A stretch of 64,000 nucleotides of DNA from Ruminococcus sp. FC2018 (GTDB taxonomy: Bacteria > Bacillota > Clostridia > Oscillospirales > Ruminococcaceae): assembly GCF_000621805.1 (NCBI RefSeq), contig NZ_JHXH01000011.1, positions 1 to 64,000 on the forward strand, read 5' to 3'. The stretch's first letter is position 1. Each line of letters opens with the position of its first letter. Shown here piece by piece: positions 44,165 to 52,814 of the stretch. Below the pieces are notes generated by a model that was not told the origin of the DNA, did not search any database, and saw nothing but the letters and a program-made list of their open reading frames with translations. The position numbers and the translations under genes are program-made.

Positions 44165-45559
44165 TCATTTTTTTGTGGTTACTCTTTTACGATAAAAAAA
44201 TCTTAGTTTAGATAGCTTTGTATTATACTTTTGATCTGACATACCGGTAATAAAGTATATAAAAAATGTAATAGCAATAACAAACACTGATGAAGCAGTA
44301 TAGAATATATCTACAAATCCACCTTCAACTATTGTGACAAATAGCAAAGTAAACTGTGCATATAGTAGTATTGATGCAGGAGTTTTTTTCAGATTTGGAA
44401 GCAAATATGCAAATAATCCTATGATAATTCCAAATATAACCGGTGCGATCAAAGCACCTATTGTTCCGAAATTTGCATATGATTCACCAATGAAAATAGT
44501 ATTCATTACACCGGCTGTACCATCCTGAACGCCTCTTGAATTGTAGATGGTCATGACAACTCTTCCGGATCTGGTTCCATCTGCTAAAGGGATAAAGAAT
44601 GACATCCACGAATTAAAACTTGCACCATCTAAAAAAGCATGGTTTGCCGGGAAAGCATCAATGTGTAAGAAAAGTGTAGCGATCTGAGTAAACAGTATTC
44701 TACCTACCGGACCTGTATAAATTGAAAATATTGAACTGCCTGTATTCATCATTACTAAATAGAAGAAAAGGATCAGAACGGCAGCTGCAATTACAAGTCT
44801 GCTGAACCATTTATTGGAATTTATGTTTCCAATCATTACTTCAAGTAAATACAAACCAAGTAAATAAGTAATGATGGGTGATTTAGAGAAATCATATGTT
44901 AAAACAACAACGCTCAAAAGAGCCATGTATATAAACATCAACGCCCATTTTTTTGAATGTGTAAATCTGAAGTAAATGTAAGTCAGATATGAAACAAAAG
45001 GTGTAAGCGTTGTCATAAACAGATTTTTTATATATTGATTTCCCTGAAAAAATCTGCTTCCGCTCTGACGAAGTACGTTTAAATCATCGCCCTTAATAAT
45101 GGAGAGAAACGGAATATATCCTAAGTTCATAAATACATAAGCTGTTGCGAGAGTACAGACCGCCATAAGTATAACAACAAAGCCCTGAATCTGTACCATG
45201 TTGCTGTTATAGTTTATACCTCCTGATATATAATCTCCCATACTTTTGGGCTGAAAAAACTTGTTTATTATTTTTTTCATGATTATCAAAACAAGCGGAA
45301 AAACTATAACACAGTATGCAAGAAAAAAGTAGGTTTTATTGATGGTTGATTGCTGAGTTATTTTTTGAATAAGGTAATGCTTTCGCAATCCTATAAAAAC
45401 TAATGAACCACCGATAAGACTAAAAACAAGGATAAAGTAGTATATAGTGCTTATCATATTTAGTCTTTTAATTTTAAGACTATCCGCTGCAAAATGGAAA
45501 AGTACCGTAGATACGATCAATACAATAATAGCAATTAAAGAACGTATTATAATTCCCAT
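44165..45559 (-). CDS. wzy: Wzy-type oligosaccharide polymerase (cluster 2)
   Basis: This 464-residue protein has about 10-12 membrane segments and an extracytoplasmic loop around residues 270-350 with Gly/Asn-rich stretches (NHAFLDGASFNSW, NSRGVQDGTAGVM), as in O-antigen polymerase-like families. ATG 45559 has GGGAG 8 bp upstream. A stable hairpin lies just before it (45582-45621). Placed beside the flippase, it is the cluster 2 polymerase. Confidence 0.8.
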   Translation of the reverse strand: MGIIIRSLIAIIVLIVSTVLFHFAADSLKIKRLNMISTIYYFILVFSLIGGSLVFIGLRKHYLIQKITQQSTINKTYFFLAYCVIVFPLVLIIMKKIINKFFQPKSMGDYISGGINYNSNMVQIQGFVVILMAVCTLATAYVFMNLGYIPFLSIIKGDDLNVLRQSGSRFFQGNQYIKNLFMTTLTPFVSYLTYIYFRFTHSKKWALMFIYMALLSVVVLTYDFSKSPIITYLLGLYLLEVMIGNINSNKWFSRLVIAAAVLILFFYLVMMNTGSSIFSIYTGPVGRILFTQIATLFLHIDAFPANHAFLDGASFNSWMSFFIPLADGTRSGRVVMTIYNSRGVQDGTAGVMNTIFIGESYANFGTIGALIAPVIFGIIIGLFAYLLPNLKKTPASILLYAQFTLLFVTIVEGGFVDIFYTASSVFVIAITFFIYFITGMSDQKYNTKLSKLRFFYRKRVTTKK

Positions 45560-45581
45560 CTGATACACTCCCATTCATATA

Positions 45582-45621
45582 TTTAAAATACAGGTCTGAT
45601 GTTTTCGACCTGTATTTTAAA
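45582..45621. terminator. 15-bp perfect hairpin between the dehydrogenase and wzy
   Basis: TTTAAAATACAGGTC (45582-45596) pairs perfectly with GACCTGTATTTTAAA (45607-45621) around a 10-nt loop. It lies inside the operon, 32 bp past the dehydrogenase stop and 23 bp before the wzy start. It could be a partial terminator lowering wzy/wzx expression, or an mRNA-processing hairpin. Confidence 0.6.
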
Positions 45622-45652
45622 ATAATTATTATAATAACTAAATGGATAAAAA

Positions 45653-46981
45653 TTAAAGTCTCCAGAATCTCATCTTGCTTGCTTTTAGCTCGTCCATTCT
45701 GTAAAGGCTCTTAACATCAATCAGAACTTTTTCCTCATCCGGAAGATCTGATTTAAACAGTTCCTTTATCTGCATCATTGACAGTGAACGATATTCGTTA
45801 TGACCTACTGCAATTATAACACAGTCTGCCTTGGGGATATCCTCCCACGCAGTCAATTCTACACCATACTCCTGCTTTGCAACTTCTGCATCTGCCCAAG
45901 AATCGGTTACAACAGGCTGGATATCAAATTCCTTTAATCTGTTAATTATATCAACAACTTTACTGTTTCTTGTATCGGGACAATTCTCTTTGAAGGTCAG
46001 ACCCATTATTACAACCGTAGCCTTCTTAGGTGCCATTCCGGCTTCGATCATCTCTTTGATTGCAGCATCAGCAACAAATGCACCCATACTATCGTTGACC
46101 TGTCTTCCGTTAAGAATGATCTGGCTATGATATCCAAGCTTTTCCGATACATTTGTAAGGTAGTACGGGTCAACTCCAATGCAGTGTCCGCCAACAAGAC
46201 CGGGTTTGAAACCGAGGGCGTTCCATTTGGTATTCATACCCTGAAGTACCTCGTCTGTATCTATCTTCAATTTGTCGCAGATTATAGCGATCTCATTCAT
46301 AAATGCGATGTTAATATCACGCTGGCTGTTTTCAACGACCTTAACAGCCTCAGCAGTTTTAATATTGGAAACAGGGAATGTACCTGCCTTTATAACGATA
46401 TCATAAACCTTTTTGATTTCCTTTGCAGACTCATCGTCCATTCCGGAAACGACTTTACGGATAGATGTAAGAGTATGAACTCTGTCACCCGGATTGATTC
46501 TTTCAGGGCTATAGCCGATTTTCCAGTCAACTCCGCACTTAAGTCCAGATTCTTTCTCGATGATAGGAATACAAATATCTTCTGTAACTCCCGGATAAAC
46601 AGTAGATTCAAATACAACTATTGTTCCGGGTGCAAGATTCTGACCAACAGTGCGTGAAGCTCCCTCAACCGGTCTGAGGTCAGGACTATTATCATCATTT
46701 ACAGGTGTGGGAACAGCAACAACAATGAATCTTGCTTCTTTCAAACGAGTGGGATCGGCGGTAAAATCTACAGTTGTATCCTTTATTGCCTCGCCAACTT
46801 CATTTGTTGAGTCGATTCCGTTTGCATATTCGTTTACCCTTTTCTCGTTTATATCAAAGCCTATAACTTTAATATGCTTTGCAAACTCAACTGCAATAGG
46901 CATACCTACGTATCCAAGTCCTACGAGTGCGAGTTTTTCAGTTCCGTTAATGAGTCCCTGATAAATGTTGTTGAATTCCAT
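45653..46981 (-). CDS. wbpA: UDP-N-acetyl-D-glucosamine 6-dehydrogenase (WbpA type)
   Basis: This 442-residue UDP-sugar dehydrogenase has ALVGLGYVGMPIAVEFAK (NAD binding), FESTVYPGVTED, and the catalytic Cys in GGHCIGVDPYYL near residue 265. It would oxidise UDP-GlcNAc to UDP-GlcNAcA, the first step to UDP-2,3-diacetamido-2,3-dideoxy-D-mannuronic acid. The genes for the remaining steps (WbpB, E, D and I types) precede it in reading order. GAGG lies upstream of the ATG. TviB/WbpO-type proteins are similar, but the neighbours favour WbpA. Confidence 0.92.
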   Translation of the reverse strand: MEFNNIYQGLINGTEKLALVGLGYVGMPIAVEFAKHIKVIGFDINEKRVNEYANGIDSTNEVGEAIKDTTVDFTADPTRLKEARFIVVAVPTPVNDDNSPDLRPVEGASRTVGQNLAPGTIVVFESTVYPGVTEDICIPIIEKESGLKCGVDWKIGYSPERINPGDRVHTLTSIRKVVSGMDDESAKEIKKVYDIVIKAGTFPVSNIKTAEAVKVVENSQRDINIAFMNEIAIICDKLKIDTDEVLQGMNTKWNALGFKPGLVGGHCIGVDPYYLTNVSEKLGYHSQIILNGRQVNDSMGAFVADAAIKEMIEAGMAPKKATVVIMGLTFKENCPDTRNSKVVDIINRLKEFDIQPVVTDSWADAEVAKQEYGVELTAWEDIPKADCVIIAVGHNEYRSLSMMQIKELFKSDLPDEEKVLIDVKSLYRMDELKASKMRFWRL

Positions 46982-47003
46982 TTTAGTATTCCTCGATTCT
47001 TAT

Positions 47004-48134
47004 TTATATATTTATTTTTAAAGCCTCAGCTACCGCGTTTATATCCTCTTTAGTAATATAAGGATGCATAGGTAAGCTAAGAACTGCTTTACACAGTTTT
47101 TCTGTAACAGGACAATCAGCATTAACGCTGTCTGTACCTGCAAATGCACCTTGAATATGCATTGGTTTCATATAGTAAACCATTGAGGGTATTCCCTGCT
47201 CTTTTAACTTAGTCTGCAAAGCATTTCTGTCAACACTAGTCGGAAGCTGTACAGTATACTGCGCCCAGCTGCTCACAAAGTTTTCCTTTACAAGCGGAAG
47301 AACAAGGTTGGTATCCTTAAGAGCTTCGTTATACATCTGAGCTGCCTTGTTTACATCATTAAGCTCATACTCTCTGAATGCTTTAAGTTTAACTTCAAGT
47401 ATAGCCGCTTGAATGGTATCAAGTCTGCTGTTCATACCAAGTCGGATGTTATCGTACTTGTTCTCAGCATTTTTACCATGTACTGCAAGGCTTCTTAGCA
47501 TAGCAGCCCACTCATCGTTATTGGTAAAAATTGCACCACCGTCACCGTAGCAACCAAGAGGTTTTGCAGGAAAAAAGCTGGTTGTGGAGATATCTCCGAA
47601 GCTGCATGCCATTTTGCCGTTTATTGAACCGCCGAAGCCTTGTGCTCCGTCTTCAAGAAGAAGCAGGTCATGTTTCTTGCATATCTCTTTTATCCTTGGA
47701 TAATCAGCAGGCTGACCAAACAAATCAACTGCTGCAACCACTTTTGGGGTGTACTTACCCTCACTCTTGACCTTAATTATTGCCAGCTCCAGCTTATCGG
47801 GATCAATGTTAAATGTGCGTTCATCAACATCAACAAAAATAGGTGTAGCACCCTCTGCTGCCGGACATTCACCTGTTGAGAAGAACGTGAAATCGGGAAC
47901 GAATACAGCATCGTCCTTACCGATCCCCCACGCTTTGAGCGCAAGGGTCAGCGCATCGGTACCGTTGGCACAGGTAACACAGTGTTTAACGCCCACATAT
48001 TCTGCAAGCTGCTGTTCAAGCTCCTTGACTTGCGGTCCGGATATGTAACGAGCTGATGAGCAGACTTCTGATATATTTTTGTCGATTTCTTCTTTTAGTA
48101 CAGCGTACTGATGTTTTAGATCACGAAATTCCAT
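47004..48134 (-). CDS. wbpE: WbpE-type UDP-3-keto-GlcNAcA aminotransferase
   Basis: This 376-residue DegT/DnrJ/EryC1 PLP enzyme has CANGTDALTLALKAWG near residue 55, the LLLEDGAQGFGGSINGK segment with the PLP-binding Asp, and SFFPAKPLGCYGDGG with the Schiff-base Lys near 185. It would transaminate UDP-3-keto-GlcNAcA to the 3-amino sugar in the ManNAc3NAcA pathway. The ATG directly abuts the stop of the acetyltransferase gene upstream. Confidence 0.93.
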   Translation of the reverse strand: MEFRDLKHQYAVLKEEIDKNISEVCSSARYISGPQVKELEQQLAEYVGVKHCVTCANGTDALTLALKAWGIGKDDAVFVPDFTFFSTGECPAAEGATPIFVDVDERTFNIDPDKLELAIIKVKSEGKYTPKVVAAVDLFGQPADYPRIKEICKKHDLLLLEDGAQGFGGSINGKMACSFGDISTTSFFPAKPLGCYGDGGAIFTNNDEWAAMLRSLAVHGKNAENKYDNIRLGMNSRLDTIQAAILEVKLKAFREYELNDVNKAAQMYNEALKDTNLVLPLVKENFVSSWAQYTVQLPTSVDRNALQTKLKEQGIPSMVYYMKPMHIQGAFAGTDSVNADCPVTEKLCKAVLSLPMHPYITKEDINAVAEALKINI

Positions 48135-48701
48135 TTATTTCACCTCTGAAAGCTTGTCATCTTTCATTTCATATTTCCTATTACAATCGGGGCAGCAAAG
48201 TTCTTTATCAAGGACCTGCCCGCACTCGCAAACCCAACCGATCTGTCTTGCAGGAACACCAGCCATAAGTGCATGTGCAGGAACATTTTTTGTTACAACT
48301 GCGCCGGCTGCGATCGTACAGTATTCACCCAGTTCATGACCGCAGACGATAGTAGCATTAGCACCGATAGTCGCATTGCTTCTGACTATAGTTTTCTTGT
48401 ACCCGGCATGACCCTTAGGATACTGAGCCCTTGGTGTAAGATCATTGGTGAATACACACGATGGACCACAGAAAACATAGTCCTCCAGCTCCAAGCCCTC
48501 ATAAAGAGACACATTATTCTGAACTTTTACACCATTGCCGATCTTTACATTGTTAGATACATTTACGTTTTGACCAAAAGAACAGTTTTCTCCAATAACA
48601 GCACCGGTCTGAATATGACAAAAATGCCATATCTTTGTACCTTTGCCAATCTCAACACCGTCATCTATGTAGCTACTTTCATGAACAAAGTAATCAGCCA
48701 T
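48135..48701 (-). CDS. wbpD: WbpD-type UDP-GlcNAc3NA N-acetyltransferase
   Basis: This 188-residue left-handed beta-helix acetyltransferase begins MADYFVHESSYIDDGVEIGKGTKIWHFCHIQTGAVIGENC, near-diagnostic for the WbpD family. It continues through hexapeptide repeats to AHALMAGVPARQIGWVCECG, followed by a small Zn-ribbon (CxC...CPDC) tail. It acetylates the 3-amino group. ATG 48701 has GGAGAG 7 bp upstream and overlaps the end of wbpB by 8 bp. Confidence 0.92.
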   Translation of the reverse strand: MADYFVHESSYIDDGVEIGKGTKIWHFCHIQTGAVIGENCSFGQNVNVSNNVKIGNGVKVQNNVSLYEGLELEDYVFCGPSCVFTNDLTPRAQYPKGHAGYKKTIVRSNATIGANATIVCGHELGEYCTIAAGAVVTKNVPAHALMAGVPARQIGWVCECGQVLDKELCCPDCNRKYEMKDDKLSEVK

Positions 48702-49779
48702 TGTTAAACTCTCCAATCATGTCAACGCTTGCAAAATCCTCAAGTGGCAGTTTCACAGGCTGTCCTGTTTTCACACTCTTATATATCGAAAGGATCATTT
48801 CAAGTGCATTTCTGCCTGCAACTGCATCAACATAGGGCTTTCTGTTATTCTTTATTGCATCCATAACATCTGCATAAAGGCTGGTATGACCGTTTCCATA
48901 TACATTGCTGGTTGCTTCTTCAAGCCCTTTGTTCTTCTGATCTGCGTCTGTTTCATCAGCAAAATCCCAGACATCAATGTTGTTTGTAGATTTGCCGCCC
49001 AGCTTTACTGTTCCATTCTCGCCAAAGAGATAGAGAGTTTCCTCAAGGTTCTTGGGGTAAACATTAGTCGTACCTTCGATCGTTGCAACCGCACCGTTCT
49101 TGAATGTAACCACAGCCATTCCAATGTCCTCAGCTTCAAGATAAGGATGTTGTTGCTGCCGGGTTACGCCGTAAACGCTGTCCACCTCATTTCCCATCAT
49201 CCATCTGAGCAGATCAATACCATGAATGCACTGATTCATAAGACATCCGCCGTCTTCAGCCCAAGTTCCTCTCCACGGTGCCTGATCATAATAGTCTTTG
49301 TTCCTATTCCAGCGAACATGAATGCTTCCGTGAGATAACTTACCAAAACGTCCTGCTTCAAGTGCCTTCCTCATCTGCTGAACAGCAATATTAAATCTGT
49401 TCTGATGGCAGGCAGAAACCTTAACACCTTTTGCTTCGCTTCTCTTGATAATCTCTTCGGCATCAGCCATACTCATTGCCATAGGCTTCTCAATAATTAC
49501 GTTGATGCCATGGTCAATGCAGTAAAGTGCGATCTTTGCATGGTCACCACTTGAAGTTGCAATAGCTACAAGCTCCAACTCAGGATGCTCGTCCACCATT
49601 GTTTTATAGTCTGTGTAACGCTCAACTTTATCTCTGTCAGCGTAGTTTGTCTTGTCAAATAAAATATCAATATTCTCCGGTACAAGATCACAAGCTGCGA
49701 TAAATTCAAGTTTATTATTTACAACTGCTTTTACATGGTTAACGGCTATACGACCGCATCCGATAAGTGCGTATTTCAT
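48694..49779 (-). CDS. wbpB: WbpB-type UDP-GlcNAcA 3-dehydrogenase (Gfo/Idh/MocA)
   Basis: This 361-residue oxidoreductase begins ALIGCGRIAVNHVKAVV and has NVIIEKPMAMSMADAEE near residue 90, CHQNRFNIAVQ, and GGCLMNQCIHGIDLLRWMMG near 175 with the catalytic-type Lys/His positions of the family. It oxidises C3 of UDP-GlcNAcA, giving the substrate of the WbpE aminotransferase. Confidence 0.93.
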   Translation of the reverse strand: MKYALIGCGRIAVNHVKAVVNNKLEFIAACDLVPENIDILFDKTNYADRDKVERYTDYKTMVDEHPELELVAIATSSGDHAKIALYCIDHGINVIIEKPMAMSMADAEEIIKRSEAKGVKVSACHQNRFNIAVQQMRKALEAGRFGKLSHGSIHVRWNRNKDYYDQAPWRGTWAEDGGCLMNQCIHGIDLLRWMMGNEVDSVYGVTRQQQHPYLEAEDIGMAVVTFKNGAVATIEGTTNVYPKNLEETLYLFGENGTVKLGGKSTNNIDVWDFADETDADQKNKGLEEATSNVYGNGHTSLYADVMDAIKNNRKPYVDAVAGRNALEMILSIYKSVKTGQPVKLPLEDFASVDMIGEFNNG

Positions 49780-49780
49780 T

Positions 49781-50866
49781 TTAAACCCTCCGCAAAAATC
49801 TGTTTTCTAAAGCAGAAACTATTTTTTCTGCCGAATGTCCATCACCAAACGGCTTATATGCCGAATCTATCTTTTGTTTGTTATTAAGCTTTTCTATGAT
49901 ATCCGAAGCTTTAGGCTTGGCAAGTTCATTTCGATTATCGACCATCGTTTCAGGCCACACCACAAAATCTAATATTGTTACACATTTTATACCTGCGAAA
50001 AAAGCTTCTCTTTGTAATCCACCTGAGTCAGTAACTATTTTCTTTGCATTATTTACAAGGCAAACACTATCAAGGTAGCCAACAGGCTCGCAAAGAATAA
50101 TGTTGTTGAAATTGTATCTCTCTTGTAATCTTTTGGCTCTGGCTTTATTTCTTGGATGAACAGAATATACTGTAGGCGCATCAAGCTGTTGCATTGCATT
50201 AAATATCTCCAGCAGATCTTTATCGTCGTTTGTATTTTCCTCTCTGTGACATGTAAGATAATAAAAAACAGCTGGCAAACTTCTCTTTTCACCGTTCAAC
50301 AGTAAAAGTTCAACATCTTCTTTTTTGCGGATCTTACTGTATTCAAGGAAAGCGTCATACATAGGATCTCCTACTAAAACTCCCCTTTCAGCGAGACCTT
50401 CCTTGGACATTGAATCAATACCACTTTGTGTACTTGCAAGAAGCAGCGTGGAAACATGATCCGTACATATACGGTTTATTTCCTCAGGATTGGTCATACA
50501 ATGAGTCCTTGCTCCGGCTTCAACATGACATATCGGAATATGTAATTTTGCTGCAGCCAACGCCGCAGCCAATGTTGAATTAGTATCTCCGTAAACAAGC
50601 AAACAATCAGGTTCTTCTTTCATAAGAACTTCCTCAATAGAAACCATCATTTTTGCTGTCATTTGGGCATGTGAGCCTCCGGATATACCAAGATTATAGT
50701 CAGGTGCCGGAATGTTCAATTCATTAAAGAACTGTTCAGACATATTATAATCATAATGCTGACCGGTGTGAACAAGTATTTCAGTGTGTTCCTTTCTTAT
50801 GATATGTGAAACGACCGCTGCTTTTATAAACTGCGGACGGGCACCGACAACAGTAACGACTTTCAT
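49781..50866 (-). CDS. wbpI: WbpI-type UDP-sugar 2-epimerase
   Basis: This 361-residue protein is of the WecB/WbpI epimerase family, with VVGARPQFIKAAVVSHI, LVYGDTNSTLAAALAAAKL, HVEAGARTHCMTNPEEINR and TDSGGLQREAFFAGIKCVTI. It would convert UDP-GlcNAc3NAcA to UDP-ManNAc3NAcA, completing the WbpA-B-E-D-I route. The co-located genes make this more likely than an ordinary UDP-GlcNAc 2-epimerase. Confidence 0.92.
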   Translation of the reverse strand: MKVVTVVGARPQFIKAAVVSHIIRKEHTEILVHTGQHYDYNMSEQFFNELNIPAPDYNLGISGGSHAQMTAKMMVSIEEVLMKEEPDCLLVYGDTNSTLAAALAAAKLHIPICHVEAGARTHCMTNPEEINRICTDHVSTLLLASTQSGIDSMSKEGLAERGVLVGDPMYDAFLEYSKIRKKEDVELLLLNGEKRSLPAVFYYLTCHREENTNDDKDLLEIFNAMQQLDAPTVYSVHPRNKARAKRLQERYNFNNIILCEPVGYLDSVCLVNNAKKIVTDSGGLQREAFFAGIKCVTILDFVVWPETMVDNRNELAKPKASDIIEKLNNKQKIDSAYKPFGDGHSAEKIVSALENRFLRRV

Positions 50867-50868
50867 AT

Positions 50869-52104
50869 TTAGTACTCCTTAAAAAGCCTTTGAAATTTTT
50901 GCGCTAATTTATCGTATGTGTAATAGCGTAATATCGCTCTTTTTCCTCGATCACCAAGGTCCTTTCTTTGTTCTTCAGACATGCTTTGTAAAACTATTAA
51001 TGCTTTGACAGCCGAATCCATATCTGTCGGACTGAATTGAAAACCACAATTATATTTTTTTACAAGCGAATCAGGAGCATCAAAAGAAAGCAGCACAGGC
51101 AAGCCCGCCATCATAGAATCATACATTTTATTAAGACATAATCCAAACCGATACAGCGGAGAATTTAATCCTGTCATATACGAACAATCAAAATGATTTA
51201 ATAAATCGGGTATTGACTCTTTCGGAACAGGCGGCAAAAAATATACATTTGTAATATTTTCATTCTGCGTTCTTTGGATAAGTTTATTCTTTTCAACACC
51301 ATCGCCTACAAAAACAAATACTGTTCTTTTGTCCTGAGGTTCTGACATTATTCGTTTCGCAAGATCAAGTCCATTGTCAAGTGCATTTGACAATGCGTGA
51401 CCTCCAAAATAACCAACAATAAAATCGTTATTATGTTCCTCAAAAAAAGCCCGGTGTTCCTCAGGGATCTTATAATTATTTGACCATTCATCCAGTTGAA
51501 CGCCGTTTTGAATATTGCAAAATTTGCTTGGTTTCAATCCGTGCTTGACCATATAATCCTTTGAATAAGGAAGGAGAGAAACACATTTATCGCAATGCTT
51601 ATATGCTGAATTTTCAGCTAATTGCATCATAATAACAAACGGATTATATTTAGACATTCCACCAACTTCATATAAAGTAGACGGCCACATATCATGAACT
51701 TCGTGAATATATTTAGCTTTAGAAAGCTTTGCTATCCTTTGTGCAGCATATGTGTCAAGCGGATATGTTGACGAGGCTATCACAACATCCGGTTTCCATT
51801 TTTTTGATATTGCTTTTGCTTGGGAAAAGAGCTTCCCAACGAATTTAAACATCGTTAATGCTCTTTTAATACCATTGCCCTCATATTCTCCGGTTTTCAA
51901 GAATGTATACTTAATACCATCTATTGTTTTGGTTTGAAAATCTTTTTTTACCTTTGGATTCTTGGTTCTTAAATGTGAAAAATCACCTGCCAGAATCCTT
52001 ACATTATGACCCTGTTTTACCCACTCACGAGACAAATAATATGGACGGAATTCCATTCCCATTTGTGGGGAACCGGCATAGTGATTAATATAGAGAATGT
52101 TCAT
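50869..52104 (-). CDS. GT4-family glycosyltransferase (WbuB-like, cluster 2)
   Basis: This 411-residue GT-B enzyme begins NILYINHYAGSPQMGMEFRPYYLSREWVKQGHNVRILAG, close in style to WbuB/FucNAc transferases. Near residue 130 it has IHEVHDMWPSTLYEVGGMSKYNP, and the donor domain has VGYFGGHALSNAL and FVGDGVEKNKL. It overlaps the PGT stop by 4 bp, suggesting it adds the second sugar after the PGT. Confidence 0.88.
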   Translation of the reverse strand: MNILYINHYAGSPQMGMEFRPYYLSREWVKQGHNVRILAGDFSHLRTKNPKVKKDFQTKTIDGIKYTFLKTGEYEGNGIKRALTMFKFVGKLFSQAKAISKKWKPDVVIASSTYPLDTYAAQRIAKLSKAKYIHEVHDMWPSTLYEVGGMSKYNPFVIMMQLAENSAYKHCDKCVSLLPYSKDYMVKHGLKPSKFCNIQNGVQLDEWSNNYKIPEEHRAFFEEHNNDFIVGYFGGHALSNALDNGLDLAKRIMSEPQDKRTVFVFVGDGVEKNKLIQRTQNENITNVYFLPPVPKESIPDLLNHFDCSYMTGLNSPLYRFGLCLNKMYDSMMAGLPVLLSFDAPDSLVKKYNCGFQFSPTDMDSAVKALIVLQSMSEEQRKDLGDRGKRAILRYYTYDKLAQKFQRLFKEY

Positions 52105-52799
52105 ACTTCTTCTTTCCCGGCAACTGCAAAAACCGTTTTTATCATTGTTTTAATATCATTAAAAAAACTATAGTTTTTTATTGAAGAAAGATTGTACTTC
52201 ATTTTTTCAGGAAGAACTTTATTAACATAAACTGAGTCAGCATCAGATGCAGAACTCAATAGTTTGTCTTCGTCCTTATATTTGATCGATGCTTCCGATG
52301 TGATACCGGCAGGCATAAGCAGCGTTGCAAACATTTCGTCCGAATAGCGTTTAACATATTTTGTGGATTCAGGTCTGGTACCGACAAAACTCATATCTCC
52401 GGACAACACATCAATGAGCTGCGGAAGTTCGTCAATTCTAAGCCTTCTAAGCTTTTTACCGACATTTGTTATTCTTGCATCATCATTGACCGTAACACCG
52501 GTTCCAATTTTATCTGCATGGTTGACCATAGTACGGAATTTATGGATATAAAACTTCCTTCCGTACATTGTAACTCTTTCCTGCCTGAAAAACACAGGTC
52601 CCTTTGAATCGAGTTTTATCATTATGGCAATTATAAGCATCGGAACAAAAAGTAAAACAAGCATTATAAGTGCCACGACAAAGTCAAATGCTCTTTTAAG
52701 CTTTAGTGAGAATGTTTTTTTACTTAGGCAGTCATAATAAGGTCGAACTTTTTCGTTTTTCATAAAGCGAGGAAGCTCATTCCATTTTTTTAAATACAT
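52101..52799 (-). CDS. initiating phosphoglycosyl transferase (cluster 2)
   Basis: This 232-residue monotopic PGT has one re-entrant/membrane helix (FDFVVALIMLVLLFVPMLIIAIMI, residues 38-61). It also has GPVFFRQERVTMYGRKFYIHKFRTM and RRLRIDELPQLIDVLSGDMSFVGTRPE with the Asp-Glu dyad near residue 137. It starts the cluster 2 repeat unit on undecaprenyl phosphate, probably with a 6-deoxy amino sugar made by the two enzymes encoded just upstream. The C-terminal part after residue 165 is somewhat divergent from PglC. Confidence 0.9.
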   Translation of the reverse strand: MYLKKWNELPRFMKNEKVRPYYDCLSKKTFSLKLKRAFDFVVALIMLVLLFVPMLIIAIMIKLDSKGPVFFRQERVTMYGRKFYIHKFRTMVNHADKIGTGVTVNDDARITNVGKKLRRLRIDELPQLIDVLSGDMSFVGTRPESTKYVKRYSDEMFATLLMPAGITSEASIKYKDEDKLLSSASDADSVYVNKVLPEKMKYNLSSIKNYSFFNDIKTMIKTVFAVAGKEEV

Positions 52800-52814
52800 A
52801 AATTCATCCCTTAA

